From assembly GCA_905221605.1 (NCBI GenBank), contig CAJNDS010000134.1, positions 90,001 to 154,000 of the forward strand: a stretch of 64,000 bases of DNA. Reading direction: 5' to 3'. The translations under genes and the position numbers were made by a program. The DNA is from Symbiodinium natans (taxonomy: Eukaryota; Sar; Dinophyceae; Suessiales; Symbiodiniaceae). The notes below the pieces were generated by a model, which had not been told where the DNA came from, ran no database searches, and saw only the letters and a list, made by a program, of their open reading frames with translations. Below are positions 30,296-42,465 of the stretch, piece after piece; position 1 is the stretch's first letter; each line of letters opens with the position of its first letter.

Positions 30296-31447
30296 GCCCC
30301 TGGCGCGTACACCGGCGCGCCGGGCGCCGTTCCCTACGGGGCTCCGGTCACGTACGGAGCACCGGCAACTGGCGCCAGCCCTTACGGAGCTCCGGTCAGC
30401 TACGGTGCTCCTGCGCCTGCCACATATGGGGCTCCGGCTGGCTACGGAGCTCCGGTGACCTACGGAGCTCCGGCGCCTGCCACGGCCAGCCCGGTGACCT
30501 ACGCGGCTCCGGCGCCTGCCACGGCCAGCCCGGTGACCTACGCGGCTCCGGCGCCTGCCAACTATGGAGCGCCAGCAACCAGCCCAGTCACCTACGCCGC
30601 CCCGGCGCCTGGCCCGGTGACTTACGCAGCCCCTGCCCCTGCCAATTACGGAGCTCCAGCAAGCAGCCCAGTCACCTACGCGGCTCCGGCGCCTGCCACC
30701 ACCAGTCCGGTGACCTACGGAGCTCCTGCGCCTGCCACCTACGGCGCTCCAGCCCCGGTGACCTATGTGGCTCCGGCGCCTGGCCCGGCCACCTACGGAG
30801 CTCCAATGCCTGCCTACACAGCTCCGGCCGCCACAACCAGCCCTGTCACCTACACGGCTCCTGCAGCCACAACAAGCCCGGTGACCTACACAACTCCGGC
30901 CGCCACTACAAGCCCGACAGTTCCGGCCACCACTACAAGCCCCACCGCTGTGGCACCAGGCTCATCTCAAGCAATGGCCCCTATGTCATCCTCGGCTGCA
31001 GTGGCGGCGCCGATCCAGAGCATGCCAGCGACGACCACCCCGGTCACCACCTACACCGCTCCAGCCGCCACTACCAGCCCGGTTACCTACACAGTGCCGG
31101 CTGCCACCACGGCGCCTGCCACTGCCGGCCCGGTCACCTATGGAGCTCCGGTTCCTGCCACGACTGGCCCAGTGACCTATGGAGCTCCGGTTCCTGCTTC
31201 CGGCACCAGCCCTTACGGAGCTCCTGTCAGCTACGGTGCTCCGGCACCGAGCACCACCAGCCCTTATGGAGCCCCGGTCTCCTACGGAGCTCCGGTGCCT
31301 GCCACGAGCCCGGTCGTCACCTACGCAGCTCCAGCGCCTGCCCCTGCCGGCCCGGTCACCTATGGGGCGCCAGCGCCTGCCACGAGCCCGGTTGTCCCAT
31401 ACGCAGCCCCGGCGCCTGCCACCTACGGGGCTCCGGCGCGGCCCTCA
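30296..31447 (+). CDS. A exon, unit 3
   Basis: 384 codons from TTCGAG|GCC (APGAYTGAPG) to CCC TCA|GATGAG, a GA donor. The 5' half differs from A2, with extra PATASPVTYAAPAPA repeats and PANYGAPA insertions. The 3' half from the VAPGSSQAMAP core onward is almost identical to A2. The 5' half is nearly identical to A4, so A3 looks like a mosaic of A2-type and A4-type sequence. Confidence 0.86.
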
Positions 31448-31609
31448 GATGAGTCATGAGTTCGAGATGTCGAGGGAATCATGGCAGTGCAGAGCAAGAG
31501 GCCCTAAGCCCGAAACCCTAAACCCTAAACCCTAAACCCTGAACCGTTTGAGGAATTGCCCGTCGCAATGCGCATAGATAGTTAGGTGAGTCGCTTCGTT
31601 CGCTCTGAG

Positions 31610-31633
31610 GCTCCATACATGGCGCCATCCTCA
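31610..31633 (+). CDS. Candidate 24-nt micro-exon, unit 3 A intron
   Basis: TGAG|GCT to TCA|GACTGG; APYMAPSS, the same as unit 2. Confidence 0.4.
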
Positions 31634-32095
31634 GACTGGACGGGTCAGTCTTAGGGTTGAGGGTTGAGGGTTTAGGGTTTAGGGTTTAGGGCTTAGGGTT
31701 TGGGTTTAGGGTCTATAACTCCGAGCCCGAATCGGGAGTGGCCGAGAGTTTGGGCTTTCAGATTCAGGACTTTGGCTTTTGAAGTGGCTGTGTCGTCCGA
31801 AAGGGTGGGTGCGTGGGACGTCACACATCGGGCAGTCAACCTGCCTCCGAAGCCTTAGAATCTACCCTAAACCCTAAACCCTAAACCATAAAAAAGCCTT
31901 AACCCTAAACCCCAAGCCCTAAACCCTAACAGGGGCCCCGAAAACCTTCCAAAGATCCTTGAGCACATGAGCTTCGATTGAATGCTGTCATGCCACTGTG
32001 CAAGACTCATGTTGTACTTGCTGCGTAACCCCTGCCAGCTAGATGATCACGAAGCCACTCTGCCCATGAGCTGTAACTAGGGAATGAGCAGTCAA

Positions 32096-32735
32096 GCTTC
32101 CACGGAGGGCGCATTTTCCTGCTATTTTGTGTTGCGCCTCTCCCGTTCTTCTTCTTCTTCTTCATGTTTAGTTTTCTTCTCCATCTTCTTCTTTTTGCTT
32201 CATAACTTCATGCCCAGAAGAGAACTTGCCTTAAAAGCATCGGAATCCTTTCCAAACTTGTCCTGCGAGCATTGTGTTTGCAACTGGGGAAGAGAACTTC
32301 CATGAGAAGCAGAAGAATCCTTTCCAAACCCATCCCGCGAGCGTTGTGCTTTGTTGTGTTTGCAACTGGGGGGAGCTTTTTCTTGACTCATGTCCACAAG
32401 AGAAGTTGCATTAAAAGCATAGGAATCCTTTCCCATCCCTTCCTTCGAGCATTGCGTCGATGAATTAGAAGCATAGGATTCTTCATAACATTAAGAAGAA
32501 TCCCAAAAATCAGTCGGAATCCTATTAACATACAGAGGGAAGAGAGGTTCCTAGGCAAAGCCTAGGACACTGACCAACAAACATCGCAAAAGCAGGAAAC
32601 TGCGAAAAATGACTCCACCCGTTTTCCTGTGGCGATATACCCCGACTAAACGTGGAGATTGTGTGTGAAAGGTCTTGACAGTTAAACGGCCTCCCGAGCA
32701 AAAGACGAGGAGCGACACAAACCCCCACCCAACTT
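32096..32735. mobile_element. Insertion before EF-B, unit 3
   Basis: Counterpart of 13756-14469, starting CTTCCACGGAGGGCGC and ending AACTTC. The TTC run is only about 20 bp here, and the sequence left of the insert carries a deletion relative to unit 2 that removed the left AACTTC flank. Confidence 0.55.
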
Positions 32736-32747
32736 CAGCCCTCCAAG

Positions 32748-32822
32748 GACCAATTCGCCCGCCTGGACGTGAACAGTGATGGCACGCTATCCCGCGAGGA
32801 GTTTGCGAAGCTCATGGGCCAG
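32748..32822 (+). CDS. EF-hand exon B, unit 3
   Basis: 25 codons in phase 0, loop DVNSDGTLSREE identical to unit 2. Acceptor CTCCAAG|GAC, donor GT. Confidence 0.83.
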
Positions 32823-33100
32823 GTGGCGGATGCTGGAAAGCTTAAGCCTAAGCCAAGCCCCTCAACCTTAAGCCCACAATCGTCTGGAAGTTGGTTCAGG
32901 GTTACAGGATGTCATAGCTGGTTTCGGACGTCTCGCCAGAATTTGAAGATCGAATGGAAGCATGGCTTCTCAACACACCCTGTGGTGAAAAAGGGCTTCA
33001 GGTCGAGGACTTCTGACATGGCAGCAGTTCATCACTCCACCCTAGAGGTGGTGCAATTCTTGAGTGGTTTTGTTCTTCAGCTCGGCATGGACCTGCAAAG

Positions 33101-34426
33101 GTGGCACCCGGACCTGGCTCTTCTGTGCAGTACGCGCAGCCACAGCCAGCTTATGGTTCCTCGGTGGCGGGTCCCTCGGTGGCTATGCCGGGCCCTGCTC
33201 CAGCGCCAGGCCCTGCTCCAGCGCCGTCGAACGCTGTGTACGCAGCCCCAGCACCAGGCACGACCCCTGGCCCAGCGCCGTCGAACGCTGTGTATGCAGC
33301 CCCAGCGCCGGCCCCTGGCCCGGCGCCATCGAACGCTGTGTACGCTGCCCCAGCACCAGGCACAACACCGGCCCCTGGCCCGGCGCCATCGAACGCTGTG
33401 TACGCAGCACCTGCACCAGCCCCCGGCCCAGCGCCGTCGAACGCTGTGTACGCAGCACCTGCACCAGGCACAACACCGGCCCCTGGCCCAGCGCCGTCGA
33501 ACGCTGTGTACGCCGCCCCAGCACCAGGCACAACACCGGCCCCTGCCCCAGCGCCGTCGAACGCTGTGTACGCAGCACCTGCACCGGCCCCCGGCCCAGC
33601 GCCGTCGAACGCTGTGTACGCAGCACCTGCACCAGGCACAACACCGGCCCCTGGCCCAGCGCCATCGAACGCTGTGTACGCCGCCCCAGCACCAGGCACA
33701 ACGCCGGCCCCTGCCCCAGCGCCGTCGAACGCTGTGTATGCAGCCCCGGCACCAGCACCGACCCCCGCACCTGCGCAGCCCATGACCTACGCTGCACCAG
33801 GCCCTGCACCTGGCCCGCAGCCCATGACATATGCTGCCCCAGCGCCCGCACCCGCCCAGCCCATGACATATGCTTCCCCGCAGCCCATTCCCTATGCTTC
33901 CCCAGCACCCGCCACCTACACTGTGGCACCAGGCTCATCCCAAGCAGTGGCCCCCATGACATCCTCGGCTGCAGTGGCGGCACCGATTCAGAGCATGCCT
34001 GCCACGACCAGCCCTGTCGCAAGCCCGGTCACTACCAGCCCGGTCACCTACACCGCTCCGGCCGCCACGACCAGCCCGGTCACCACCTACACAGCGCCGG
34101 CTGCCACTACTAGCCCTGCGGTGACGTATGCAGCTCCTGCGCCTGCCACCACCGGACCGGTCACCTATGGAGCTCCAGTGCCTGCCACTACTGGCCCGGT
34201 GACGTACGGAGCTCCCGTGCCTGCCACTACCAGCCCGGTCACCTACAGCACAGCACCAGCTCCCACCACCAGCCCGGCCACCTACACAGTGCCGGCTGCC
34301 ACCACAAGCCCTGCGGTGACGTATGCAGCTCCGGCGCCTGCCACTACCGGCCCGGTCACCTATGGAGCTCCGGTGAGCTACGGAGCTCCGGCGCCAGCCA
34401 CCTATGCGGCTCCGGCGCAGTCCTCA
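33101..34426 (+). CDS. C exon, unit 3 (NAVYAAPAPG repeats)
   Basis: 442 codons from CAAAG|GTG to TCA|GATTCATAG. Same repeat order and codon count as C2. Replacements include Met to Val in SVAMPG, Ser to Pro before one NAVY repeat, and TYASPQPIPY for TYAPAQPIPY. Equal length despite ten internal repeats implies a very recent split or homogenisation. Antisense and +1 frames are open throughout and are treated as shadows. Confidence 0.88.
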
Positions 34427-34447
34427 GATTCATAGATGAGTCATGAG

Positions 34448-34575
34448 TTCGAGGAGGGAGAGGGAGAGGGAGAGGGAGAGGGAGAGGGCGAGGGCGAGGG
34501 AGAGGGAGAGGGAGAGGGATTCAGAAAGAGAAACAGAAAGACAAAGAGAAAGAGAAAGAGAAAGAGAAATAGAGA
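34448..34575 (+). repeat. GA-rich microsatellite after C exon, unit 3
   Basis: GGGAGA repeats with GGGCGA variants, then AAAGAGA. Longer GGGAGA block than in unit 2. Confidence 0.85.
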
Positions 34576-34675
34576 ACGTTTCGTTGAAACACCGAGCCCT
34601 TGCATCTGCAGTGCATCGCAGATCCGTGGTTAGTGATGTTAGTGTCGTAGCCGGCTGCTCCGCAGATTCGCCGAG

Positions 34676-34699
34676 GCTCCATACATGGTGCCATCCTTA
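34676..34699 (+). CDS. Candidate 24-nt micro-exon, unit 3 C intron
   Basis: CCGAG|GCT to TTA|GACTGG; APYMVPSL, the same as the unit 2 C intron. Confidence 0.4.
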
Positions 34700-35103
34700 G
34701 ACTGGACAGCTTAGCCCGACTGCCTACGTCGTGATAACTCGTGGCTGAGAGTTTGGGGTCAGGTTCCGCACTTTGGTGTTGAGGTGGTTGTGCCGACGCC
34801 TGTCGACGCCACAAGGTGATTAGGGTTTAGGGTTTAGGGTTTAGGAGGCTTGTGAAGATGATGTCTTGAGTGCGGGCGTAAGACCTGTAGGGTGCATCGG
34901 GCAACATGCCTTTGAACCTAGATGCTTTGCGTCAGCCTCAGTGCTGTTTGCAGGTTTCTGTTAAAGGTCTAGTAGTCCCAGCCACCTAAACCACCAAGCC
35001 ACTGTAGTTCTAAGCTGCAGGCTTGAAAAGCAACCCTAAACCCTAAACCCTAACCCCTAACCCCTAACCCCTAACCCCTAAACCCTAAACCCTAAGCCCC
35101 AAG

Positions 35104-35178
35104 GACCAGTTCGCCCGCCTGGACGCGAACAATGATGGCACGCTGACCCCCGAGGAGTTTGCGCAGCTGATGGGCCAG
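35104..35178 (+). CDS. EF-hand exon G, unit 3
   Basis: 25 codons in phase 0, loop DANNDGTLTPEE. The acceptor sits directly on a CCCTAAG CCCC run, as in unit 2. The donor is GT here but GC in units 2 and 4. Confidence 0.82.
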
Positions 35179-36083
35179 GTGGCGGACCCTGCAGCTTCCA
35201 CTGTCCTGAAACCCTTTGGGGTTTAGGGTTTAGGGTTTAGGGTTTAGGGTTTCGGGTTTCGGGTTTCGGGTTTAGGCTTTGGTCCGTTTTGGCTATCGCC
35301 TTTGAAGGTCTTGTTGCGTGGGTGTGTTTGGGTGTTGTTAAACATTTTCTGGACAGTCACCCGAGCTCTCCAAACATCTCTGGGCCAAACGCGGTTTGAG
35401 ACTCCAGAACGTGGGAAGGATTGAATGGGTTTAGGGTTTAGGGTTGAGGGTTGAGGGTTTAGGGGTTATGGGTTAGGGTTTGGGGTTTCTGGAAAAGACC
35501 CACTACAAGGATTCGCAAACAAGTTGACTTTGTATCTAGCGCTCAGACCATGAACTCTACATCCTGAAGGTGAGTCATAAGGGAAGAAGTCTTGCTTCGC
35601 TGGTCGTCAAAGTAAAGGAAAAGATAAGAGAGTTGAATGAACGGTTTAGGGTTTAGGGTTTAGGGTTTAGGGTTTAGGGTGTAAGGTTTAGGGTTTAGGG
35701 CATCGAAATCCCAAGCCTTTTTGAATGTGCTCACGCCTAAGAATAGAATTGTAAGGGCGCAATGAGCGAACCAATGTAGGGCGCACGACAATTTCATGAA
35801 AGGCGTGAGGGTAACACGAAGAGATTGAATGAACAAGTGAGTGAATTGAGCGATCGCATGAACTTCACGCACACGAAATGATTGAACGTATGAATTATCT
35901 GGGCCTTATAAGTACTACTTCATTATTGGCCCCTTTAATATGCTAATTATGTTCTCTTTCTTCTCCACCATTAAGGATTTCATGAACGGAAGGAAGTGAC
36001 TGATTGGGCGAACAAAATGTTCTTAAGGGCTTTCGGCTAAACTCAAACGGAAACGTCAGAATTGTACTTTCGAGATTTTCGAG

Positions 36084-36575
36084 GCCCCTGGTGCGTACGC
36101 TGCCGACCCCTATGGGGCTGTCACCTACGGAGCTCCAGCGCCTGCCTACGGGGCCCCGGTCAGCTACGGAGCTCCGGTGCCTGCCACCACCGGCCCGGTG
36201 ACCTACGCACCCGCCGACGCCTATGGAGCTCCGGCGCCTGCGCCGGTCACCTACGCGGCTCCAGCGCCTGGCACCGCCGACCCCGCCGGAGCTCCGGTCA
36301 GCTACGGTGCTCCAGTCAGCTACGGTGCTCCGGTCAGCTACGGTGCTCCGGCGCCTGCCCCGGTCACTTATGGAGCTCCTGCTGCTACCGCCCCGGTCAC
36401 CTACGCCGCTCCAGCGCCTGGCACCACCAGCCCCTACGGAGCGCCTCAGTACACGTACGCCGCCGCTCCCGGGCAGTTGTCGGCCGCACCAACCTTTGTG
36501 CCAAGCGCAAGCTACCAGACCCCATATTCGTACCCGATGGCAGCACCAATGTCCGGCGGCAGTGTGATGGCCTCA
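36084..36575 (+). CDS. D exon, unit 3
   Basis: 164 codons, one fewer than D2 because of an in-frame 3-nt deletion that removes a Pro near the start (YGAVTYGAP). Otherwise nearly identical. Ends GCC TCA followed by GGCC. Confidence 0.83.
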
Positions 36576-36659
36576 GGCCAACCTGACCCGCGAACAGTTT
36601 GGTTAGGTTCGCTGCTGTTAGCTTTTTCCGCTAGTTTCCTCGAACTTCAACCCTCCAAG

Positions 36660-36743
36660 GACCTCTTTGCCCGCGTGGATGCGGATGGCAGTGGCAATAT
36701 CTCGCCCGAGGAGTTTGCGAAGTACATGCAGATGCAGGGCCAG
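36660..36743 (+). CDS. EF-hand exon D, unit 3
   Basis: 28 codons in phase 0, DLFARV then DADGSGNISPEE then FAKYMQMQGQ. Donor GC. About 84-nt intron from the D exon. Confidence 0.83.
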
Positions 36744-36891
36744 GCGGCGTTTGGTTCTACTGGTGCTTGTAGTGCCTCTGAGCCCTAGAACCGTTCCATC
36801 TCCAACTAATGCCCCGATACAATTCTGAACTCCAGACTTGAAGCTGACCCCCGAGATTAGGCCTGCTACTTAGTCTGCCACAAGCGCGAAG

Positions 36892-36978
36892 GGCGGGAGC
36901 ACCAACTGCCCGGCCTGCGGCAACGTGTACTTGGACGACTCGCTGTTCTGCCGCAAGTGCGGCCGCAAGCGCGACTAG
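36892..36978 (+). CDS. Ribbon-1 exon with terminal stop, unit 3
   Basis: AAG|GGC start, GGSTNCPACGNVYLDDSLFC, RKCGRKRD and TAG at 36976-36978, followed by GTGGGG. Identical architecture to unit 2. Confidence 0.8.
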   Translation, partial: GGSTNCPACGNVYLDDSLFCRKCGRKRD

Positions 36979-37032
36979 GTGGGGACCGCCGTTGGAATGC
37001 CTGGGAGTCCTGTGTGTTGTTGTCCTTGGTAA

Positions 37033-37081
37033 CGTGCTCTCCCGCGAGGAGTTTGCAAAGTTCATGCAGATGCAGGGCCAG
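37033..37081 (+). pseudogene. Partial EF-hand exon, unit 3
   Basis: LSREEFAKFMQMQGQ then GT; the loop's first half is missing. Relative to unit 2, a short CTCTATCGTG stretch before it is absent. Confidence 0.5.
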
Positions 37082-37140
37082 GTGGCAGCGTCTTAAGAAA
37101 AGAGTCTAAGTTAATTGAGGCCTTGTTCGTTACATAGTCC

Positions 37141-37279
37141 CTAAACCCTAAACCCTAAACCCTAAACCCTAAACGCTAAACCCTAAACCCTAAACCCTAA
37201 ACCCTAAACCCTAAACCCTAAACCCTAAACCCTAAACCCTAAACCCTAAACCCTAAACCCTAAACCCTAAACCCTAAAT
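37141..37279 (-). repeat. CCCTAAA telomere-type array, unit 3
   Basis: About twenty heptamers. The unit 2 counterpart (18817-18858) has six, with identical flanking sequence on both sides. Confidence 0.93.
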
Positions 37280-37414
37280 TAGTAAGATAGAGTAGAGGCA
37301 TGGCCAACTTTCTCAAGAGCACAAAGGGTCGGGGTCTTGGGGCTTTGGGGCTTAAAGGATCTTGCCTTGACATGGCAACCCGGGTGCCCAAGTTCTACTG
37401 GTACTTGTGGACCC

Positions 37415-37679
37415 CAAGCCCTAAACCCTAAACCCTAAACCCTAAACCCTAAACCCTAAACCCTAAACCCTAAACCCTAAACCCTAAACCCTAAACCCTA
37501 AACCCTAGGGCAAGTTGACATCCCGGGGTTGTGAGACTCTTAGCCTTCCATCCCCAAGAAGTTAAAACACCAAAGCCCGCATACCTGAAGAATTTTGACT
37601 CGAAATAGGGTTTAGGGTTTAGGGTTTAGGGTTTAGGGTTTAGGGTTTAGGGTTTGGGGTTTAGGGTTTAGGGTTTAGG
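37415..37679. repeat. Opposed telomere-type arrays enclosing about 100 bp
   Basis: A CCCTAAA array (37415-37508), a unique segment, then a TTTAGGG array (37606-37679). Unit 2 has only a TTTAGGG tract at this place (19005-19056). Confidence 0.85.
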
Positions 37680-38700
37680 GGCCTCCACGGATTAGGTGCC
37701 AGCGAGCCGCCCCACAATTGTGAGAGGGATACCCTAAGCCAGCAAGCCTTTGACAAAGCTGTCCAGAACGTCCTCAACAATGTACAGCCAGTGACAGGGA
37801 TCAAAGACAGGGGAGTTGGGGAGGGAAGTCGCAGCCGTGCTAAGCTTGAGCTGCGTACGTCCGGGTTTTGATTTCCTGCAGCCCGGTCATCCCCGGAATT
37901 CCCTTGTACCGGTAAACTCTCAACCCTAAACTCTGAACCCTGAACAGCAAACCCGTTGTAGGTGGGGGGGGGTGCGTTGCGCACCTTGTCTTCTCGAGAG
38001 ATTCCCCCATGATCCCTAATGCCACCATCCGGAACCTTCGGCCCCGGCAGCTGCCAGGGGTTTAGGGTTTAGGGTCGAGGGTCTAGGGTCTAGGCTTCCA
38101 GCACACCCGAAATCCCCCAAACCCTGCTCCTTGCTGGAAAGGCCTCGATGACGGCCCAACTCTCAGTGCAAACATGTTCCGTCCACGCAACTTGTGCGGT
38201 AGTTTTGGGATGTTGATGCACCCTTCTGCAAAGTCCAGTGGTTTGCCAGACATGGTTCGGAAACCCTAAACCCTAAGCCCTAAACCCTAAACCCTAAACC
38301 CTAATCCCTGGGGATTTCGGGGGCAGGGTCGAGGGTCGGATGTTCAGGACAGGGCCCCAACCTAACTTTTTGTTTAGGGTTTAGGGTTTTGGGGTGGCCC
38401 CCTGATGGTCATGGAGGATTCCGGGGCCACAGGGGCCTTGCGTGGCGCGCGCATGTTGATTCGTCAGGCACCCTTAGCCCGAAGACTCCAAACCCTAAAC
38501 CCTACACCCAAAAAACCCTAAACCCTGCAACTCTAAACCCTACCCCAGGTTAGGTTTTTAAGAGTTTGATGGCGAAACGTGGGTCCATAACTCGAGTAGC
38601 ATGCCACCTGCACTGTTTAGGGATCGTTTCTGACTGACCCTCTCTTTCCCTCTCTGTGGGCTTAGGGTTTAGGGTTTAAAATTTAAGGTCTGATTGACCC

Positions 38701-38945
38701 TCTCTCTCTCTCTCCCTCTCCCTCTCCCTCTCCCTCTCCCGCTCCCTCTCCCTCTCCGTCTCCGTCTCCCTCTCCCTCTCCCTCTCCCGCTCCCTCTCCC
38801 TCTCCGTCTCCGTCTGCATCTCCGTCTCCCTGGCCTTCTCCGTCTCCGTGCTCTCGCTCTCGCTCTCGCTCTCGCTCTCGCTCTCGCTCTCGCTCTCGCT
38901 CTCGCTCTCTCTCTCTCGCTCTCTCTCGCTCTCTCTCTCTCTCTG
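38701..38945 (+). repeat. CT-rich microsatellite, unit 3
   Basis: CTCCCT, CTCCGT, CTCGCT and CT blocks. About 75 bp longer than the unit 2 tract. Confidence 0.88.
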
Positions 38946-39220
38946 GGCCGCGATGCCGAGGGCACCCGCGGCAGAATTCCTTGATTGGAGCGTGTGCGCT
39001 GCCCGGATTCTTTGATAACAGCAGGTTGAGTTGATTCGTAGGGTTTAGGGTTTAAGGTTTAGGGTTTAGGGTTTAAGGTTTAGGGTTTAGGGTTTCAATG
39101 TGCGGGCTGGTGTCTGGGGCTCCATCAACCTGTACCTTAAGGGGCGGAGTTGTTTGAGCGTGGTGCCTTTTACTGGCACGACTTTCTTCCCCCGCTCCCG
39201 AAAAGCTATACCCCAAACCC

Positions 39221-39545
39221 GAACCCCCTAAACCCCTGAACCCCTGAACCCCTAAACCCCCCCTAAACCCCTAAACCCCCCCTAAACCCCTAAACCCCTA
39301 AACCCCTAAACCCCTAAACCCCTAAACCCCTAAACCCCTAAACCCCTAAACCCCTAAACCCCTAAACCCCTAAACCCCTAAACCCCTAAACCCCTAAACC
39401 CCTAAACCCCTAAACCCCTAAACCCCTAAACCCCTAAACCCCTAAACCCCTAAACCCCTAAACCCCTAAACCCCTAAACCCCCAAACCCCTAAACCCCTA
39501 AACCCCTAAACCATAAACCCGTAAACCCGTAAACCCGTTAAACCC
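39221..39545 (-). repeat. CCCCTAAA octamer array, unit 3
   Basis: Almost pure octamers between about 39287 and 39500, which fits local homogenisation. Confidence 0.92.
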
Positions 39546-39655
39546 CTAAACCTTAAAACCCTCAACCCTGAACCCTTAACCCTAGACCCTAAACCCCTAA
39601 CCACTAGACCCTAAACCTTAAAACCCTCAACCCTAAGGCGCTCAGATTCTCCTGG

Positions 39656-39690
39656 CAGTGCCAAGAGTCCTTCGCAAACGCGACGAGGAC
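39656..39690 (+). pseudogene. Possible ribbon-tail relic, unit 3 spacer
   Basis: Same sequence as the unit 2 relic at 21020. Confidence 0.25.
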
Positions 39691-40909
39691 GTGCTGGTGG
39701 GGGTGGGGGGGTGGTGGTGGTGCCCACTGTGCCTCAAGGTTTAGGGTTAAGGGTTAAGGGTTTAGGGTGTAGGGTTTAGGGCTATTCGGGCGAGCAGCCC
39801 CTAGACCGCAGTGTCGGAACCCTTCTGCGTCTCTGTTCTTCACCCATGTGTCACTCATCCGACTGTGAATGGAGGGAGAGAGAGGGAGAGACAGGGAGGG
39901 AGAGCCAGATAGAAGCAAGGTGTCGGCCTTCCCGCGCAAATCCCATAAGTGGCCCCGCGCAGGTTCCCATGTCTTCCGGATGATGACAACACTTGCATGG
40001 TCCCGTTTGCTGGGTCGGGGTCCTGCAGCAGAGGCAGTGCAGGTTTGAAATTCAGGTTGGAGGATGGCGGTCGAAGAGATCAATTGTCTAAGATGGCAGA
40101 TGTTGACTAGATCGAGGTGCCCGCTGTGAGGATATGAAGAAAGTTCTGTGTCCGCGTTCCACTGGAGGCGATGTCTCGAATTAGGCGCAACATTTTCATC
40201 GAACACTAGAGAAGTTAGCAGGCACGCAGCACCTCTTCGACACAAAACGAAAAAGTTCCAACTCACATCCCAACAACATGCAGTTTTTGGATCTAGAGTA
40301 GAACGCCAGGGAGAACAAAGAGCCCTAGTCTTCAATGTTCACCGGATAGGTCCCTCCTGCCAGCGATTCAGGCAGTCCGTACTTGTCAAAGGCTTTAGAA
40401 GTTGAGATGACTAATTATAGCCCCACCTCCTCAAGCCAAACCCTGCGTTCGGAACTCGGAACCCTAAACCCCAAACCCCAAAACCCCAAACCCCAAACCC
40501 CAAACCCCAAACCCTAAACCCTAAACCAACCCCAAACCCCAGACCCCCAAACTACAAGGAGCGTACACGGAGTAAGTTTTATATGAAGTAGGGTTTAGGG
40601 TTTAGGGTTTAAGGTTTAGGGTTTGCGGTTTAGGGTTTAGGGTTTCTATTTCTGCTTTTGGTGAGTGTAAAAAAGGTTCCTTTATAATATTCGTGAGTGT
40701 ATATACCTGGTGTCCCTTTGGGGGTACAAGAAATATATACCCTTCTTCTAATATGGGTTGGTGGTCTCTTTAAGTATGGTTTCTTGTTTCAAAGGGGCCA
40801 TCCACTGGGGTTCTTATGAGGGTATCCAGGGGCTACATGAAGGTATTGAAGGTATAAGGGTAACAGATCCAGAGGCTACTGGTCTTTGTGAAGTAAGCTC
40901 TGTAAGCCC

Positions 40910-41037
40910 TACTTGGAGGTTCATGGCACTTAGTCACTAATTATAACTGTACTTATAACTGTACTTATAACCATATTGGGGCACTTAAGGGGCTTATAAG
41001 TGGGTTAGAAGTACTTAAGTACCATGAACCTCCAAGT
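40910..41037 (+). mobile_element. TIR element family 1, complete copy
   Basis: Left end TACTTGGAGGTTCATGGCAC, right end GTACCATGAACCTCCAAGTG. Present in the unit 3 spacer, absent from the homologous part of unit 2. Confidence 0.85.
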
Positions 41038-42221
41038 GGAAACCTTCACTTGGTAGCCCAGTGTTTGTACCCTTTACCCTTTTGTTGGTGATGGGTTCCC
41101 TTGTAACGTAACCAGCCAAAGAAGGTACCCGTGTTTTTGATATCGTTGCGGGGCTGCGAAGTTTTGAAAATCCTAAACCCAATAAGCATTTTTAGGCCCT
41201 ATAAGGTTTAGTTAGGGTACACCCTGATTCCACCCTTCACCCTAAACCCTAAAACCCTAGAACCCTAAGCCCTAAGCCCTACACCCTAAACCGCAAAACC
41301 CCACTTGAGGGCCCATAGTTTAAGGGACCATGCTGCCCCCGAAGGTATAAGAGGAGTATAGGTAAGCAGGGTTCATATTCCTTGCATCCCCAAAAGGGCA
41401 CCCAAAACACACACTCACCAATATCAAGCAGGAGCCTTACATACACTCACCACAAGCACAGCAATAGGAACCCCTGCTTCATATGTCAGTGTCCTTATCT
41501 ACTATTTGCTTCAGAACCCCAAAAGAATAGCACATGAGAACCCCTATATTGCCCTTAAGAAGGGTTTAGGGTTTAGGGTTTAGGGTTTAGGGTTTAGAAG
41601 GAAGATTTTTTTTTTGGGGGTTCTTAAGCAACTAGTAGTCGTGGTTGGGCCCTCTCTTCGGCTTGGGGTTTAGGGTTTAGGGTTTAGGGTTTAGAGTTTA
41701 GGGTTTAGGGTTTAGGGTTTAGGGAGAACCCCGAATCCGGAAGGCCCTGCTCCCTCATGCCCAAGGTCGCCGGTCCCAGTTTTTGCCCGGGCCTAGACAG
41801 GCGAGTGTCCTTCCGATGAGGGTTAGGTTTTAGGGTTGAGGGTTTTAGGGTTTAGGGTTTAGGGTTTAGGGTTTAGGGTTTAGGGTTTAGGGTTTAGGGT
41901 TTAGGGTTTAGGGTTTGGGGTTTACGGTTTTGGGCGCGTGTGTCTCGACTTGCCGCCTTCATGCACTGGTGAGGGGCTGCAGCCGCAAACTAATCCCTTC
42001 TGATTGATATGCGCCGCTGAGATCTCTGAAGGGATGATTCTCATGTTTGCGACTTCCTAAACCCTAAACCCTAAACCCTGAACCCTGAACCCTGAACCCT
42101 AAACCCTAAACCCTAAACCCTAAACCCTAAACCCTAAACCCGAACCCCTAACCCTGAATCTTGTGTGAGCGTCAAGGCAGTGGGCTTCGAAATGGATTGT
42201 TTGTGGTACGTGGTCCCCCCA

Positions 42222-42270
42222 CCTTTTCGATTCATTTTGCATATACAAGCCTTCACGCAGGCAGAAAAAA
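42222..42270 (+). promoter_or_regulatory. Conserved spacer block 1, unit 3
   Basis: Same sequence as the unit 2 copy (23489). Confidence 0.35.
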
Positions 42271-42300
42271 ACGGGGGCTTCTGCTGGCACCTCGCATCCT

Positions 42301-42465
42301 AGCCCTAAACCCTAAACCCTAAACCCTAAACCCTAAACCCTAAACCCTAAACCCTAAACCCTAAACCCTAAACCCTAAACCCTAAACCCTAAACCCTAAA
42401 CCCTAAACCCTGAACCCTAAACCCTAAACCCTAAACCCTAAACCCTAAACCCTAAACCCTAGAAG
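42301..42465 (-). repeat. CCCTAAA telomere-type array, unit 3
   Basis: More than twenty heptamers with one CCCTGAA. Unit 2 has only about 40 bp here (23573-23612). Confidence 0.92.

Noticed and set aside
39754-40335. 193-codon minus-strand ORF in the unit 3 spacer
   Set aside because: The unit 2 counterpart is broken into a shorter frame, no domain is recognisable, and unit 1 shows only weak, frame-disrupting similarity.
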